This document shows, piece by piece, positions 27,021 through 36,084 of a stretch of 64,000 bases of DNA (within the stretch, counting starts at the first letter, position 1; each line of letters opens with the position of its first letter). Both the position numbers and the translations under genes were made by a program. The DNA comes from Burkholderia latens (lineage in GTDB: Bacteria > Pseudomonadota > Gammaproteobacteria > Burkholderiales > Burkholderiaceae), in NCBI RefSeq assembly GCF_902499045.1, contig NZ_CABVPL010000006.1, positions 156,771 through 220,770 of the forward strand, in the 5' to 3' direction. Below the pieces are notes generated by a model. That model worked only from the letters and a program-made list of their open reading frames with translations, was not told the DNA's origin and did no database searches.

Positions 27021-27687
27021 CTCGCGCGGCGTTTGAATCGGGCGTTCGATTGCTCGGGGGATCGAAGAAGCCGGCGGGCGGTCGCGCGAACGCGCGTGTA
27101 CGCGCGAGCTCGTCGGGCGGCCGGTCCGCATGCGGGCGTTCGGCCGTATCGGCGCGGGGACCGATATCGGCGCCGGTTCCCGCGCGGCAATCGACGTGAC
27201 GCAACATCGGACATCGCATTCCGAACGGCTTCGATGCAGCGGCGTTGATCGACGTCACGTCCTCGCGATGCGGTTGCGATTCAATGGAGGCGACGGGCGC
27301 GGGTCGTCATGCGATCGTCGATAAGCATCCGTGTCACGCTTGCGAGGCTCGAACACGTTCGCAAACCGTGCCGTCGCGCGACGCGCAAGCGCAGTAGCCG
27401 ATGCGAATCGAGATATCGGCTCGACGCGCGCCGCGCCCGGCGCGATTCCGCGGTGCAGGTGGCGGACACGATCGTCACACGCGCTGGCGGTCCCGCGTGT
27501 TGATCGCGTGCTGCACAGCATGCACGCGTGCATCGCCCGCGATCGCCGCAACGACTGAAGCGCCGCGATCGCGTCGACCGGTGCGTCGCTGCAGAGTCCG
27601 TGCCGTTGGTTTACTCTGCCTCGCAGTAATGCATGGCCCGCCCGGCCATTCGGCCGACTTTCGTTCAACCCGCCACACGGAGACACC
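27021..27687. other. Gene-free region before the stress-protein gene
   Basis: These 667 bases contain only overlapping high-G+C frames on both strands with no start signals or family motifs. The last part holds the promoter and ribosome-binding site (CACGGAGACACC) of the universal stress protein gene. I saw no clear FNR box. Confidence 0.45.
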
Positions 27688-28155
27688 ATGTACAAGCGCA
27701 TTCTGGTTGCCATTGACGGCAGCGACACGTCGCGCCACGCGTTCGATGCGGCGCTCGCGCTCGCGAAGGAGCACGGCGCGGAACTGCAACCGTTCTACGT
27801 CGTCGAGAACGCCGCGATCTATTACAACGTGCCGGGCTACGATCCGTCCGTGCTGCGCGACCAGCTCGTCGCGCAGGGCAATGCGCTCGCGGCCGATTTC
27901 ACGAAGCTGATGCAGGCGGCCGGCGTAAACGGCAAGACGGTGATGAGCGAGGCATCGTCGATCAACGACGTGTCGACGCTGATCCTCGACGGCGCGAAGG
28001 CATTCGGCGCCGATCTGCTGGTGCTCGGCACGCACGGCCGCCGCGGCTTCCGCCGGCTCGTGCTCGGCAGCATCGCCGAACAGTGCGTGCGGCATGCAAC
28101 GCTGCCCGTGCTGCTGATTCCGGCCGCCGCGCACGCGGACGAGCAGGAAGGCTGA
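27688..28155 (+). CDS. Universal stress protein (UspA family, ATP-binding type)
   Basis: A 155-residue single-domain Usp protein. N-terminal strand and loop KRILVAIDGSDTSRHAFDAAL, and the ATP-binding motif GTHGRRGFRRLVLGS (G2xG9xGS pattern) near the C-terminus, followed by LPVLLIP. Usp proteins raise survival under stress or low oxygen; they are often controlled by FNR/ANR regulators, and such a regulator gene follows 253 bases downstream. Ribosome-binding site GGAG nine bases before the ATG. Confidence 0.92.
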   Translation: MYKRILVAIDGSDTSRHAFDAALALAKEHGAELQPFYVVENAAIYYNVPGYDPSVLRDQLVAQGNALAADFTKLMQAAGVNGKTVMSEASSINDVSTLILDGAKAFGADLLVLGTHGRRGFRRLVLGSIAEQCVRHATLPVLLIPAAAHADEQEG

Positions 28156-28180
28156 GCGGCAGCAGCGGCCGCAGCCCGGC

Positions 28181-28215
28181 GCGGTGCGGCGCGGTGCGGT
28201 GCGGTGCGGTGCGGT
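28181..28215 (+). repeat. (GCGGT) pentanucleotide repeat, 7 units
   Basis: Seven consecutive 5-bp units between the stress-protein gene and the fnr-like gene: GCGGT, GCGGC, then five GCGGT. The downstream 60 bases contain more imperfect copies of GTGC/GCCGT. A uniform repeat of this kind is prone to slippage and varies the distance between the two genes. Confidence 0.85.
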
Positions 28216-28408
28216 GCCACGTCATGCCGTGCCGTGCGGCGCCTGCCGCCGGTGCGGTCCGGTGCGAGGCGGCGCGCACGCACGCTTGCCTGCCGCACGT
28301 GGTTGCGCTTCGCGCGGCATGCGCGCGGGGTCGCGACGTTTTGTCACCCGACAGCCGTAACATGCGGTGGGACAATGATTCCGTCGATTCAACGCCGGAG
28401 TAACGATC

Positions 28409-29155
28409 ATGCTGACGCCCGTCGCCACACGTCCCGCCGCCACGCCCCATGCAGGCAGCTGGGCTCCCCGCCAGGCACCGCACTGCTCGTCGTGCGCGAT
28501 GCGGCATCTATGCATGCCGCAAGGCCTCGCACCCGAGGCGCTCAGCCGCCTCGAAGCGGTGATCTGCGCGGCGCGCCCGGTCAAGCGCGGCGAAGCGCTC
28601 TTCCGCGAAGGCGACGCGTTCGACAACCTGTACGCGGTGCGCTCCGGTTCGCTGAAAACCGTCGCCACGCGCCACGACGGCCGCGAGCAGGTCACGGGCC
28701 TGCATCTCGCGGGCGAAGCGCTCGGCCTCGATGGCATCTGCGACGACACGCATCCGCGCACCGCGGTCGCGCTGGAAGACAGCTCCGTCTGCGTGATTCC
28801 GTACGCGGCCCTCAAGTCGCTGTGCTCGGAAGCCGGCTCGATGCAGTTGCGCATGCACAAGCTGATGAGCGAGCAGATCGTGCGCGAAACGACGCAAACC
28901 ATGCTGCTCGGTTCGCTGAACGCGGAGGAACGCGTCGCCGCATTCCTGCTCGACGTGTCGTCGCGCTACCTGAAGCGCGGCTACTCGCCGTCGGAATTCA
29001 ACCTGCGGATGACCCGCGAAGACATCGGCAGCTACCTCGGCATGACGCTCGAAACGGTAAGCCGCACGCTGTCGAAGTTCCAGAAACGCGGCCTGATCGA
29101 GATGCATGGCCGCCTCGTGCAGATCGTCGACTTCGACGGCCTGCATCACGTGTGA
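28409..29155 (+). CDS. fnr: FNR/ANR-type oxygen-sensing regulator
   Basis: A 248-residue CRP/FNR protein. The three N-terminal cluster cysteines are present as C26, C29 and C35 (HCSSCAMRHLCMP, the CxxCx5C spacing of FNR), and the fourth is C111 (DGICDD). The cNMP-like beta roll covers about 45-150, and the HTH is SEFNLRMTREDIGSYLGMTLETVSRTLSKFQ. It should hold a [4Fe-4S] cluster and act when oxygen is low. Ribosome-binding site GGAG before the ATG. The C-terminal residues DGLHHV end it intact. Confidence 0.92.
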   Translation: MLTPVATRPAATPHAGSWAPRQAPHCSSCAMRHLCMPQGLAPEALSRLEAVICAARPVKRGEALFREGDAFDNLYAVRSGSLKTVATRHDGREQVTGLHLAGEALGLDGICDDTHPRTAVALEDSSVCVIPYAALKSLCSEAGSMQLRMHKLMSEQIVRETTQTMLLGSLNAEERVAAFLLDVSSRYLKRGYSPSEFNLRMTREDIGSYLGMTLETVSRTLSKFQKRGLIEMHGRLVQIVDFDGLHHV

Positions 29156-29213
29156 TGCCGCGCGGCGCGCGCGTCGGCGCCGCCGCCCGTCCGCTCCCGC
29201 CCCTTGCGCACGA

Positions 29214-30107
29214 TCAGTCGAGAAACAGCGCGGCGCGCGCCTTCAGCGCCGCGCTGAAATCGTCGAGCCAGCCGATCGACAGCCGCCAGCTCTGCCAGTA
29301 GAGCTCGATGTCGACGGTCCGCCCGCGCGACATGTCGACCAGTTCGCCGGCCGCCAGCTGGCGCTCGACCATCCGGTCCGGACACATTCCCCACCCGAGC
29401 CCCGTTTCACATGCGCGCAGGTAGCCCGCGACGTGCGGAATCCAGTGTTGCGGCGGATCGAGATCCGCGCGCGTCACGCGCCGGATGAAACGCGCCTGCA
29501 AGCCGTCCTTCGGATTGAACATCACGCACGGCGCGCGGCGCAGCGCATCGCGCGTGATGCCCGCGCCAAAGTAGCGTTCGTGGAACGCCGGCGAACACAC
29601 CGCGCGATAGCGGATGCGCCCGAGCCGCGTCGACCGGCAGCCCTGGATCGGCTCGGCCTGCGCGGTCACCGCACCCTGCACGCTGCCGTCGCGAATGCGC
29701 GCGGCCGTGTGGTCCTGATCGTCGATCACGAGGTCGAGCAAGGTTTCGCGCTCGGTGCAGAACGGCCCGACCGCATCGATGAACCAGGTCGCGACGCTGT
29801 CGTCGTTGACGGCCACGCGCAACGTCGGCCACGCGCTCGCGATCTGGCCCGGCAGCGCGGGCATCCGGCCGCCGAGCTCCGCCTCGAGCAACTGCACGCG
29901 TTCGGTATGCCGGCACAGCAGCGCACCCGACGTCGTCGCGACGCACGGCTGCCCGCGCTTGACGAGCACGCTGCCGACGCGCTCCTCCAGCAGTTTCACG
30001 CGCTGCGATACCGCCGACGGCGTGACGTTCAGCTCCTTGGCTGCCCGTTCGAACGAGCCGTGCCGGATCACGGCCGCGAGGGCGTCGAGCAATGCATAGT
30101 CGAGCAT
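29214..30107 (-). CDS. argP: LysR regulator ArgP/LysG type
   Basis: A 297-residue LysR protein, with HTH MLDYALLDALAAVIRHGSFERAAKELNVT and SAVSQRVKLLEE, and the ArgP family features VPPVLVKR-like loop, FNPKDGLQ and GWGMCPDRMVERQL. It probably controls the divergent exporter gene in response to lysine or arginine. The two start codons are 106 bases apart, with an A/T-rich segment near 30108-30150 suitable for LysR boxes. Confidence 0.9.
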   Translation of the reverse strand: MLDYALLDALAAVIRHGSFERAAKELNVTPSAVSQRVKLLEERVGSVLVKRGQPCVATTSGALLCRHTERVQLLEAELGGRMPALPGQIASAWPTLRVAVNDDSVATWFIDAVGPFCTERETLLDLVIDDQDHTAARIRDGSVQGAVTAQAEPIQGCRSTRLGRIRYRAVCSPAFHERYFGAGITRDALRRAPCVMFNPKDGLQARFIRRVTRADLDPPQHWIPHVAGYLRACETGLGWGMCPDRMVERQLAAGELVDMSRGRTVDIELYWQSWRLSIGWLDDFSAALKARAALFLD

Positions 30108-30213
30108 CAGTTTTCCTTAATCGGCATTAGGTGAATTAGCTTCTCTTATGTCCGGTCTGCCCGCAGACTAGCGCTAACCGTGTCACCCGTCTACTGCTTC
30201 ACCTTCTCCCATC

Positions 30214-30834
30214 ATGAACTGGATCGCCTTTTCCCACGGCGCCGCGCTGTGCGGGTCGCTCATCGTCACCATCGGCGCGCAGAACGCGTTCGTGCTCCGC
30301 CAAGGCATCATGCGCTCGCATGTCGGCAAGATCGTGCTGTTGTGCGCGCTGTCCGACATGATCCTGATCGGCGCGGGGGTCGGCGGCGCGTCGGTGCTCG
30401 TCGAACGCTATCCGACCTTCGTCCACGTGGTGCTGTACGTCGGCCTTGCGTATCTCGCGTGGTTCGGCGTCAATGCGCTGCGCCGCGCGTTCAAGCCGGG
30501 GCACGAAACGCTCGAGGTGCGCGGCGACGCCGTCGCGCCGCCGCCGCAAGGCGCGGTCGCGATCGTGCTGATGACGCTCGCGTTCACGTGGCTCAACCCG
30601 CACGTGTATCTCGATACGTTCCTGTTGATCGGCACGGCCGGTGCACGCGAGCCGGAAGGTGCGCGCGTCGCGTTCGCGATCGGCGCGATGACGGTCAGCA
30701 TCGTATGGTTCCTCGGGCTCGGATACGGCGCGCGACTGCTCGCGCCGTGGTTCCGCAAGGCTGTCGCTTGGCGCGTGCTGGATGCCGCGATCGGCAGCAT
30801 GGTGCTGTTTCTCGCGGCCGTGCAATTGCGATAA
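30214..30834 (+). CDS. argO: Lysine/arginine exporter (LysE/ArgO)
   Basis: A 206-residue membrane protein with about six segments. The LysE family motif is SLIVTIGAQNAFVLRQGIMRSH (TM1), followed by LCALSDMILIGAGVGG, and FTWLNPHVYLDTFLLIG as the second conserved motif. It exports basic amino acids. It is divergent from the argP-type gene, which is the standard arrangement for the sensor and exporter pair. A good rho-independent terminator follows. Confidence 0.92.
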   Translation: MNWIAFSHGAALCGSLIVTIGAQNAFVLRQGIMRSHVGKIVLLCALSDMILIGAGVGGASVLVERYPTFVHVVLYVGLAYLAWFGVNALRRAFKPGHETLEVRGDAVAPPPQGAVAIVLMTLAFTWLNPHVYLDTFLLIGTAGAREPEGARVAFAIGAMTVSIVWFLGLGYGARLLAPWFRKAVAWRVLDAAIGSMVLFLAAVQLR

Positions 30835-30856
30835 CGGCGGTCGCCACCGATCGATC

Positions 30857-30883
30857 ACGGGCGGCCGCATGCCGCCCGTTTTT
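30857..30883 (+). terminator. Rho-independent terminator of the exporter gene
   Basis: A perfect 9-bp stem (ACGGGCGGC / GCCGCCCGT) with five-base loop, directly followed by T residues (30879-30883). It lies 23 bases after the argO stop codon. Confidence 0.85.
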
Positions 30884-31199
30884 CGTTGCGGCGCAGCGCC
30901 GCAAATCTCATGAACTCCGATCCGCACCGTATCGGCGGCGGCCCGGCACCGCGAAATTCCGCTCCAGATCCAACCTGGCAGCACGAACCGTCTGCATAAC
31001 GTACGCGGCGTCTGCGATGCAGCGCCATTTCTCCGCGTTCGCGGCCGCGGGCCGCCTGCACGATTCCGGCCGATGCGCGAGAATGTTCCGGTGTCCCGCG
31101 ACAACGGCGAAAGCGCTTCGCCCATCCGCCGTCCCGTCGCATTCGTCTCGACCCATCCCGTCGTTCGATTCTTTCATCTCGCAGATATCGGAGAGAAAC
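30884..31199. other. Intergenic region before the aldo-keto reductase
   Basis: 316 bases with no supported gene. The end contains the ribosome-binding site TATCGGAGAGAAAC of the next gene. Apart from some A/T-rich bases at 31150-31190 I see nothing notable. Confidence 0.4.
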
Positions 31200-32147
31200 A
31201 TGGCACTACGCACCCTCGGCACGTCGGACATCCAGGTTTCACCGCTCGCATTCGGCGGCAACGTCTTCGGCTGGACCGTCGACGAGCCAGCATCGTTTGC
31301 GCTGCTCGATGCCCTCGCCGACACCGGCATCAACTTCATCGACACGGCCGACGTCTATTCGGCCTGGGCGCCCGGCAACAGCGGCGGCGAATCGGAAACG
31401 ATCATCGGCAAGTGGCTCAAGCGCTCCGGCAAGCGCGAACAGGTCGTGATCGCGACCAAGGTCGGAATGCTGCAAGCGCGTGCGGGGCTGACGAAGGCGA
31501 ACATCCTGAAAGCCGCCGACGATTCGCTGCGCCGGTTGCAGACCGACTACATCGACCTGTATTTCTCGCATCGCGATCTCGCCGACACGGCGCCGCTCGA
31601 AGAAACGCTCGCCGCGTACCAGACGCTGATCGACGCAGGCAAGGTGCGCATCATCGGCGCGTCGAATTACAGCGGCGCGCGCCTGCGCGAAGCCGCCGAT
31701 GTCAGCAAGCGCAACGGCCTGCCTGCATACCAGGTGATTCAGCCCGAATACAACCTCGTCGACCGCGCCGAATACGAACGCGATCTCGAACCGGTCGTGC
31801 GCGACCTGAAGCTTGGCGTCGTCAACTATTACGCGCTCGCGAGCGGCTTCCTGTCGGGCAAGTACCGCAGCGAGGCCGACCTGAAGAAGAGCGTGCGCGG
31901 CGATCGCGTCGCCCGCTATCTCGATGCGCGCGGCCTGCGCATCCTCTCGGCGCTCGACGACGTATCGGCGAAGCACGGCACACGACCAGCCGCGATCGCG
32001 CTCGCGTGGCAAATCGCGCGGCCGACCATCACCGCACCGATCGCGAGCGCGACGTCGCTCGAGCAGCTCGCGCTGCTCGGCGAAGCGATTCGCGTGCGGC
32101 TCGACGACGACGATATCCGCAAGATCGACGCGGCCAGCGCGGTCTGA
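31200..32147 (+). CDS. Aldo/keto reductase
   Basis: A 315-residue TIM-barrel NADPH-dependent reductase. Catalytic residues are visible: Asp and Tyr in NFIDTADVYS, Lys in VIATKVGM, and His in LYFSHRDL; ASNYSGARLREA and ALASGFLSGKYR are family segments. Substrates are aldehydes or ketones; the YajO/YghZ-like subgroup often handles methylglyoxal or sugar aldehydes. Start ATG with GGAGAG upstream. The fragment of an AraC-type gene just downstream could be what is left of its regulator. Confidence 0.9.
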   Translation: MALRTLGTSDIQVSPLAFGGNVFGWTVDEPASFALLDALADTGINFIDTADVYSAWAPGNSGGESETIIGKWLKRSGKREQVVIATKVGMLQARAGLTKANILKAADDSLRRLQTDYIDLYFSHRDLADTAPLEETLAAYQTLIDAGKVRIIGASNYSGARLREAADVSKRNGLPAYQVIQPEYNLVDRAEYERDLEPVVRDLKLGVVNYYALASGFLSGKYRSEADLKKSVRGDRVARYLDARGLRILSALDDVSAKHGTRPAAIALAWQIARPTITAPIASATSLEQLALLGEAIRVRLDDDDIRKIDAASAV

Positions 32148-32222
32148 CGTCGTTCTGCCGTGAGCGGAATATCGGCTGCACGCGAGCCGGCCTGCGCTGG
32201 ACGGTCCGGCCGATACAGTCGC

Positions 32223-32336
32223 ACGTTGCCGGAGTTCGCGATCGCTTGCGGGTTTTCGGACATCACGCACTTCGGGCGCGCGTTCAACGCGCGGTTCGGG
32301 TGCAGTCCGCGAGCGTATCGCGTCGCGTGCCGCCAG
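32223..32336 (+). pseudogene. AraC-family regulator, C-terminal HTH fragment
   Basis: In frame with nothing upstream, about 37 codons encode the second HTH of an AraC regulator: LPEFAIACGFSDITHFGRAFNARFG (two segments) and SPRAYRV. This matches the family pattern (I-A-x3-GF-x-D-x-S-HF-x-R-x-F-x3-FG-x-S-P-x2-YR). No start codon, no first HTH and no effector domain are present, and the frame continues past the usual end without a stop. It is a relic of a deleted gene, not a working regulator. Confidence 0.75.
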
Positions 32337-32417
32337 CCCCAAGCCTCGCGAGGCACGAGCGTATGGCCGCGAGTGCCGGCCATACGCCCGCGCCGCAGCG
32401 CGGCCAGGCGCCACGCA

Positions 32418-33140
32418 TCAGCCGAGCGGCGTCAGCGAAATACTCGCGTTCGTCGAATCGGACACGCTATCGGCATTCATGACGACCCACTGCTGGTTCG
32501 CGCCGAACAGCGGAATCGAGATCGACGATGCCGTGGTCACGTTGACCTTCGTGTTGGTGATCGCATACGTATCGCCCGGGAACTGCGACACGTTGGCCGT
32601 GTACTGGTCATCCGGCGCGTTCAGCACGTAGACGGCCACCTGTCCCGACGAATTGAACACCGCGAAGTAGAACGCGTTGATGCCCGACGATACGTTCAAC
32701 ACGTACCGCTGCGCACTCGGCACGAAGTAGTAGCGGCTGTACTTGTTGAACGGATAGCGCTCGCCGTTGGCCTGCAGGTTGTTGTTGTTCAGGCCCGACG
32801 TATTGGTCGGCATCGCCTGGCTGCCCAGCCACGCCTCGGCCTGCGCACCGTTGCCGGCCTGCGGATCGAGCGTCGCGGTCAGGCTCGCGGAGCCGCCGTT
32901 GCTCGGTCCCGAGAACGTCAGCAGCGCCGCCGAGCCCTGATTGCCGGTCGTTTGCGCGATATTGACCTGCGCGTAGTACTGGTTGGCGCCAACCAGATCG
33001 ATCGGTACTTGTTGCGCGGCCTGCGTCGTGTTGTACAGAAACGCGACGTTGATCGGATTCACGATCGAATTCACGCACTGCAGCGGATTGCCTTGGCTCA
33101 CGACCAGACGATTGCCGCCATTCCAGTTTTGCGTACCCAT
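32418..33140 (-). CDS. Unrecognised beta-rich protein
   Basis: From the ATG at 33140 (ACGGAG nine bases upstream) the product has 240 residues; an in-frame GTG at 33221 would add 27. The sequence is rich in Asn, Gln, Ser and Thr with alternating hydrophobic residues (VNPINVAFLYNT, YYAQVNIAQTT, RYYFVPSAQRYVLNVS, YAITNTKVNVTTAS), typical of an extracellular-type beta sandwich, but there is no signal peptide or membrane segment. No catalytic motif is seen. It is followed by a related-looking small gene in the same direction upstream. I cannot assign a function; secretion by a leaderless route is possible. Confidence 0.7.
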   Translation of the reverse strand: MGTQNWNGGNRLVVSQGNPLQCVNSIVNPINVAFLYNTTQAAQQVPIDLVGANQYYAQVNIAQTTGNQGSAALLTFSGPSNGGSASLTATLDPQAGNGAQAEAWLGSQAMPTNTSGLNNNNLQANGERYPFNKYSRYYFVPSAQRYVLNVSSGINAFYFAVFNSSGQVAVYVLNAPDDQYTANVSQFPGDTYAITNTKVNVTTASSISIPLFGANQQWVVMNADSVSDSTNASISLTPLG

Positions 33141-33285
33141 GATGAAGCTCCGTATCGATTGCAGCGGATTATCGAGAGACGCGCCGCCTGTGCCGTCCGC
33201 GGAGACGGCCACGTCGCTCACCTGTCGCCGCCGGTAACGGGACGCGTGTCGTCCCGGCGCCGGCGGCGAAATGCCTGGCGTTTGG

Positions 33286-33639
33286 TCAGCACTTGCCCCA
33301 CAGCACGATCGTGTAGACCGCGGAACCGTTGAGATAGACGGTTGCCTTCAGCCCCGTCGGGATGAGGCTGCCGCATGTTTGCGCGCAGACCTTGAGCTGC
33401 CCGCCGATCGGAACCGGAATCGGCAGCGTGATGCAGAAGTTCCCGTAGATCGGGATCGAGAAGCACAACTTGCGGGTCGCCGGGTCGTAGTTCGCTCCGA
33501 CGCACACCGACAGCTTGAGCGCTTCGACGCCTTCGAGCTGGACGTTGCCTTGCTGGGAAACTTCCCCGTCGAAACCCGTTGCAGCAAAGTTCGGCACGTG
33601 ATCGGCACCGCCGTTTTCCTGACATGAGCAGCCTGACAT
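33286..33639 (-). CDS. Unrecognised cysteine-containing beta-rich protein
   Basis: A 117-residue protein, start ATG at 33639 with GAGAGGAAG upstream. It has several cysteines (CSC near the N-terminus, later VCVGANYD, LCFSIP, FCITLPIPVPIGG, VCAQTCG and WGKC at the C-terminus), with strand-like hydrophobic runs between them. No signal peptide. It lies upstream of the 240-residue protein in the same direction with a 145-base gap and is probably part of the same unit. Both are unlike their neighbours in composition (low arginine, high Asn/Thr). Function unknown. Confidence 0.7.
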   Translation of the reverse strand: MSGCSCQENGGADHVPNFAATGFDGEVSQQGNVQLEGVEALKLSVCVGANYDPATRKLCFSIPIYGNFCITLPIPVPIGGQLKVCAQTCGSLIPTGLKATVYLNGSAVYTIVLWGKC

Positions 33640-34141
33640 GATGACTTCCTCTCAGTGTGGATCCATGATCGGGATGCACGAACGGATCCGGAATCCGCGC
33701 ACCCTGACGTCCGGCCGGTTGCCCACTTCATCTGCATCCCTAATGATCTGGCATGCGATACGTCGTGGATCATCCGACCGCGCCCCGCGGGCAATCGAGT
33801 CGAGGGTGCCGTTGGTCTCCTCATCGTCACCGCCGCCCGCCCGCCGGAACATCATGCAACGCCTGTGCCAGCCGCAGGCTCACACGTACGTGCAGGATCG
33901 GAAACGGATGCACGGGGGAGAAGCGGACGACGGCGTCCGCGGCGCGCGCGCGCGGTGGACGATTTCGTCCAGTCGCATGCCGGTGCGGTGACGGCACGGC
34001 CGACGACGGCGCACGCGAGCGCACCGGGCGTGCGCTCGCGACACGCGCCCGGGTGCTCGAATGAACGGGGAACGAAACGGCGGCGCCTCCGGAAGTCCGG
34101 TGCGACGCGACGGGTCGCACCGGAAGCGCCGCGGCTGCCGG
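33640..34141. other. Intergenic region with a hairpin
   Basis: About 500 bases lacking a supported gene. A perfect 11-bp inverted repeat (34096-34106 with 34114-34124, arms TCCGGTGCGAC and GTCGCACCGGA) lies 18 bases past the racemase stop on the minus strand and could end that transcript, though it has no T-run. The remainder holds the promoter of the 117-residue gene. Confidence 0.5.
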
Positions 34142-34867
34142 TCAGCCGCCGGCAGGGACCTTGCTGTACGTGAGCCGGCTGGGGCGCACGCGCATGCGTA
34201 CCAGCGATACGAGCAACGAGAAGCCCGCATGATTCGGATCGATCACCGGCACGTACGTGCCGGTCGCTTCCTCGATCAACACCGACACGCGCGCCGCCAC
34301 ATCGACGAAACCCGTGCAGCCGAGCAGGATCGACTGCGCGCCGTCCTCTTTGATCGCCTTCATGGCCTGCTCGAACGTGCGCGCCGCCACCACGTCGACG
34401 TTGTCGAGTTGAGCCACCGGACAGTCGATCGCGCGGATCGACGCAAACGTGTCCTGCAGTCCGTAGCTTTGCGGATGCCCGCGCTGCATCGCAAGCGTGC
34501 TCTGCAGGATCGTGATGATCGAGAAGCGCTGGCTCAGCATCAACGCCGAGAACGCCGACGTCGGAAAGCCGCCGACGATCGGGATGTCGATCGCTTCGCG
34601 TGCGGCCTCCACGCCGCACATGTCGAAATCGGTCAGCCAGATGCCGTCGAAGCCGTCCCGCTCGATCGCACGCGCGAGCTCGACGACGGGCATCCCGTTC
34701 TCGAGCCAGTCCGTCCGGTTCTCGATGTCGGGATGGCCGGCCGCGATGTTGCGGATGTCGACTTGCACGTCGGGCGGCACGACCGGCGCGACCGCCTTCA
34801 TGATGCGGTCGTTGAACCGGGCAGTCGCGACCGGCACGAGTACGCAGATACGAAGCGGCGTCGTCAT
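34142..34867 (-). CDS. Asp/Glu/hydantoin racemase family protein
   Basis: A 241-residue enzyme of the racemase family that uses two cysteines. They are visible in LTDFDMCGVEAAR and in ILLGCTGFVDV; the N-terminal strand LRICVLVPVATARFND is normal. Members interconvert D- and L- forms of aspartate, glutamate, or 5-substituted hydantoins, or isomerise maleate. Its ATG overlaps the stop of the DUF917 gene by four bases. Since DUF917 proteins occur with hydantoin-type enzymes (one member is an S-methyl thiohydantoin desulfurase, from memory), hydantoin racemisation is a good guess but is inference. Confidence 0.85.
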   Translation of the reverse strand: MTTPLRICVLVPVATARFNDRIMKAVAPVVPPDVQVDIRNIAAGHPDIENRTDWLENGMPVVELARAIERDGFDGIWLTDFDMCGVEAAREAIDIPIVGGFPTSAFSALMLSQRFSIITILQSTLAMQRGHPQSYGLQDTFASIRAIDCPVAQLDNVDVVAARTFEQAMKAIKEDGAQSILLGCTGFVDVAARVSVLIEEATGTYVPVIDPNHAGFSLLVSLVRMRVRPSRLTYSKVPAGG

Positions 34868-36084
34868 GATGCGTCTCCGTGGCGGTTGGCCGGCAGCGAT
34901 CCCAGCGGGACGTACGGCCCGAGATACCCGAGCGATGCGAGCAATTGCATGAAGCTGTCGAGAATCAACCCGCCCGGACGGGACAGTTCCGGATCGGCAC
35001 GCCACGCGAGCAGCGTCACGGGACGCTTGCCGACGGCCGGGTTCAGCGAGCCGCCGTCGGTCAGCAGATCGCCGTTCGTGAAGATCGGCTGACCATCGCC
35101 GCCGACGAAATAGGCGACGCTGTCCGGCGACAGCACGATCGGTTCGGAACGGCGGCTGTCCCATGCAATCAGCGATTCGTTCTGGTACAGCACTGTATAC
35201 AGATGCTCGCCGGCACGAATGCAGATCTGGCCGACGTCGAAGCCGCCGCTCGTATCGACCTTGGCCGACACCAGCTCGCCCGGCTCGGACACCGCGCGCG
35301 CCACGATCCCGCATTCCGCGGCGAGATACGCGATCATCTGCGCCGCGCTGCGCACGTCGCCGCTCTTCACCGCGCGCCCGAGCGCCAGCGCGCGCGACAG
35401 CGTACCGCGGATCGGTGTCGCGCGACGGATCTCCGGCGGCGTCATCACCCACATCGCGAGCCCGCCGAACTGGCCGAACTCCGGATCGGCGACGACCGGG
35501 CGCAGCATCTGCTCGACGATGGCCGACACGTCGCGCTGGTGTGTCGCGTTGCCCGCGCCGCCGCCGCGCGGCGTCACGTCGAGCTCGACGCACAACCCGC
35601 GCTGGCTGACGAGGAAGGCAGGACGCGGATCGATTTCAGCGGCGGCGAACGTCAGCATCGGCAGCGACGGCACCGCGCGCCCGGCACCATCCGCGTCGAT
35701 CACCGCAAGGCCGAGCTTCGCCGCGACCAGTGCGGCCACCGTAAAACCGAGCGCGCCGCTCTCGGGCGGCATGATATACGCGAGCTTGCGGCCCTGCGAC
35801 GCGAGCCGCGCCTGAACGTTCTGCACGGCCATCACGGGCCCGGTCGGATACATCGCCGAATTGATCGCTTCCGGCGCGCCGAGGTAGGCGACCATCACGG
35901 CTTCGCCCTCGGTCGCCTCGTCGACCGACACGACGCGGATCGTATCGGTCGCGTAGTAGTCGCCGCGGCGAAATTGACGGGCAAGATGGCTGGCGGACGT
36001 GATGGTCCCGCCGCCGCCGCTACCGAAGAACGCTGCGCCGAGCAGCAGCGAAGGGAGGTCTTCCTGACGCAGTTCATAGCTCAT
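34864..36084 (-). CDS. DUF917 family protein
   Basis: A 406-residue protein with the DUF917 N-terminal pattern LGAAFFGSGGGGT and segments such as VAYLGAPEAINSA, DADGAGRAVPSLPM and PVTLLAWRADP near the C-terminus. The family is found beside hydantoinase-like and transporter genes; most members have no known reaction. The start at 36084 follows AAAGGACTCGC. It overlaps the end of the upstream activator gene by 11 bases and the start of the racemase gene by four, so all three are one operon. Confidence 0.85.
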   Translation of the reverse strand: MSYELRQEDLPSLLLGAAFFGSGGGGTITSASHLARQFRRGDYYATDTIRVVSVDEATEGEAVMVAYLGAPEAINSAMYPTGPVMAVQNVQARLASQGRKLAYIMPPESGALGFTVAALVAAKLGLAVIDADGAGRAVPSLPMLTFAAAEIDPRPAFLVSQRGLCVELDVTPRGGGAGNATHQRDVSAIVEQMLRPVVADPEFGQFGGLAMWVMTPPEIRRATPIRGTLSRALALGRAVKSGDVRSAAQMIAYLAAECGIVARAVSEPGELVSAKVDTSGGFDVGQICIRAGEHLYTVLYQNESLIAWDSRRSEPIVLSPDSVAYFVGGDGQPIFTNGDLLTDGGSLNPAVGKRPVTLLAWRADPELSRPGGLILDSFMQLLASLGYLGPYVPLGSLPANRHGDAS

